Below, piece after piece: positions 5,796 to 5,890 of a stretch of 5,890 bases of DNA. Position numbers and translations under genes: made by a program. Positions within the stretch are counted from its first letter, which is position 1; each line of letters opens with the position of its first letter. Source of the DNA: an uncultured Flammeovirgaceae bacterium. Its GTDB lineage: Bacteria > Bacteroidota > Bacteroidia > Cytophagales > Cyclobacteriaceae. Below the pieces are notes generated by a model. It made no database searches and was not told where the DNA came from. It saw only the letters and a program-made list of their open reading frames with translations. The stretch is taken from NCBI GenBank assembly GCA_946886805.1, contig CAMPJM010000275.1:1-5890 (forward strand). Reading direction: 5' to 3'.

Positions 5796-5890
5796 ATGGA
5801 TATTTTCCTTAATCTACTCAAAATCAAAAATATAGCCATGGCAGAAGAAGCCTTTCGTTTAGGGGCAAAAACTGATAATGGAATTTATAT
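5796..5890 (+). CDS. Possible 5' end of an unrecognised plus-strand gene (partial, leaves window)
   Basis: A frame opens after a stop at 5763-5765 and stays open to the window edge. Two in-frame ATGs are available: 5796 (MDIFLNLLKIKNIAMAEEAF) and 5838 (MAEEAFRLGAKTDNGIY). The 5838 start gives the more natural-looking soluble N-terminus; the 5796 start adds a short hydrophobic lead. It would diverge from the OmpA-like gene. At 31 codons at most, it may be a chance frame, and I recognise no family in it. Confidence 0.3.
   Translation, partial: MDIFLNLLKIKNIAMAEEAFRLGAKTDNGIY

Overview
The window looks like a chromosomal segment of a Bacteroidota bacterium, probably a Cytophagales-type marine or free-living lineage. 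The evidence is low GC, promoter -7 boxes of the Bacteroidota form TAnnTTTG, no Shine-Dalgarno sequences before starts, and characteristic envelope families: lamin-tail-domain (LTD) surface proteins, an OmpA-like protein with a SPOR-like N-terminus, and a DUF4136 lipoprotein. The organism call is inferred from these traits, not from a marker gene.

Layout. All well-supported genes lie on the minus strand and read right to left. From the right: about 320 bases with no secure gene, holding a -7 box for the OmpA-like gene, an unexplained dyad-rich stretch (5702-5778), and the possible 5' end of a plus-strand gene running off the right edge. Next comes the OmpA-family periplasmic protein (5569-4295). 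After an AT-rich intergenic region with overlapping dyads and a second -7 box comes an 875-residue secreted multi-domain LTD protein (4128-1501). It is followed by a DUF4136-type lipoprotein (1406-831) and a small lipocalin-like exported protein (762-340). All four products carry export signals, so this is an envelope/surface gene neighbourhood. The two small genes follow the LTD gene with short gaps and no obvious terminator, so they may be read with it.

The left end (1-339) holds no complete gene but the most interesting element: a SAM-I (S-box) riboswitch on the minus strand. It has a P2 helix closing on GCAACC, the AAGGUGCUAAUUCC core, and a 4-bp pseudoknot. It sits behind a perfect -7 box and directly before an open frame (98 to 1) leaving the left edge. 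The P1 helix can extend to 13 bp and ends only seven bases from the AUG. The 5' strand of that extension is shared with a competing 8-bp hairpin just upstream. This gives a readable model for ligand-controlled start-codon access without a Shine-Dalgarno site or terminator. The 32 visible residues of the controlled gene are not a methionine-pathway protein I recognise.

How the parts relate: the OmpA-like protein probably anchors non-covalently to peptidoglycan, and the LTD protein is probably displayed outside or in the periplasm. The functions of the lipoprotein and lipocalin-like protein are unknown. The riboswitch-controlled gene appears to be an independent transcription unit.
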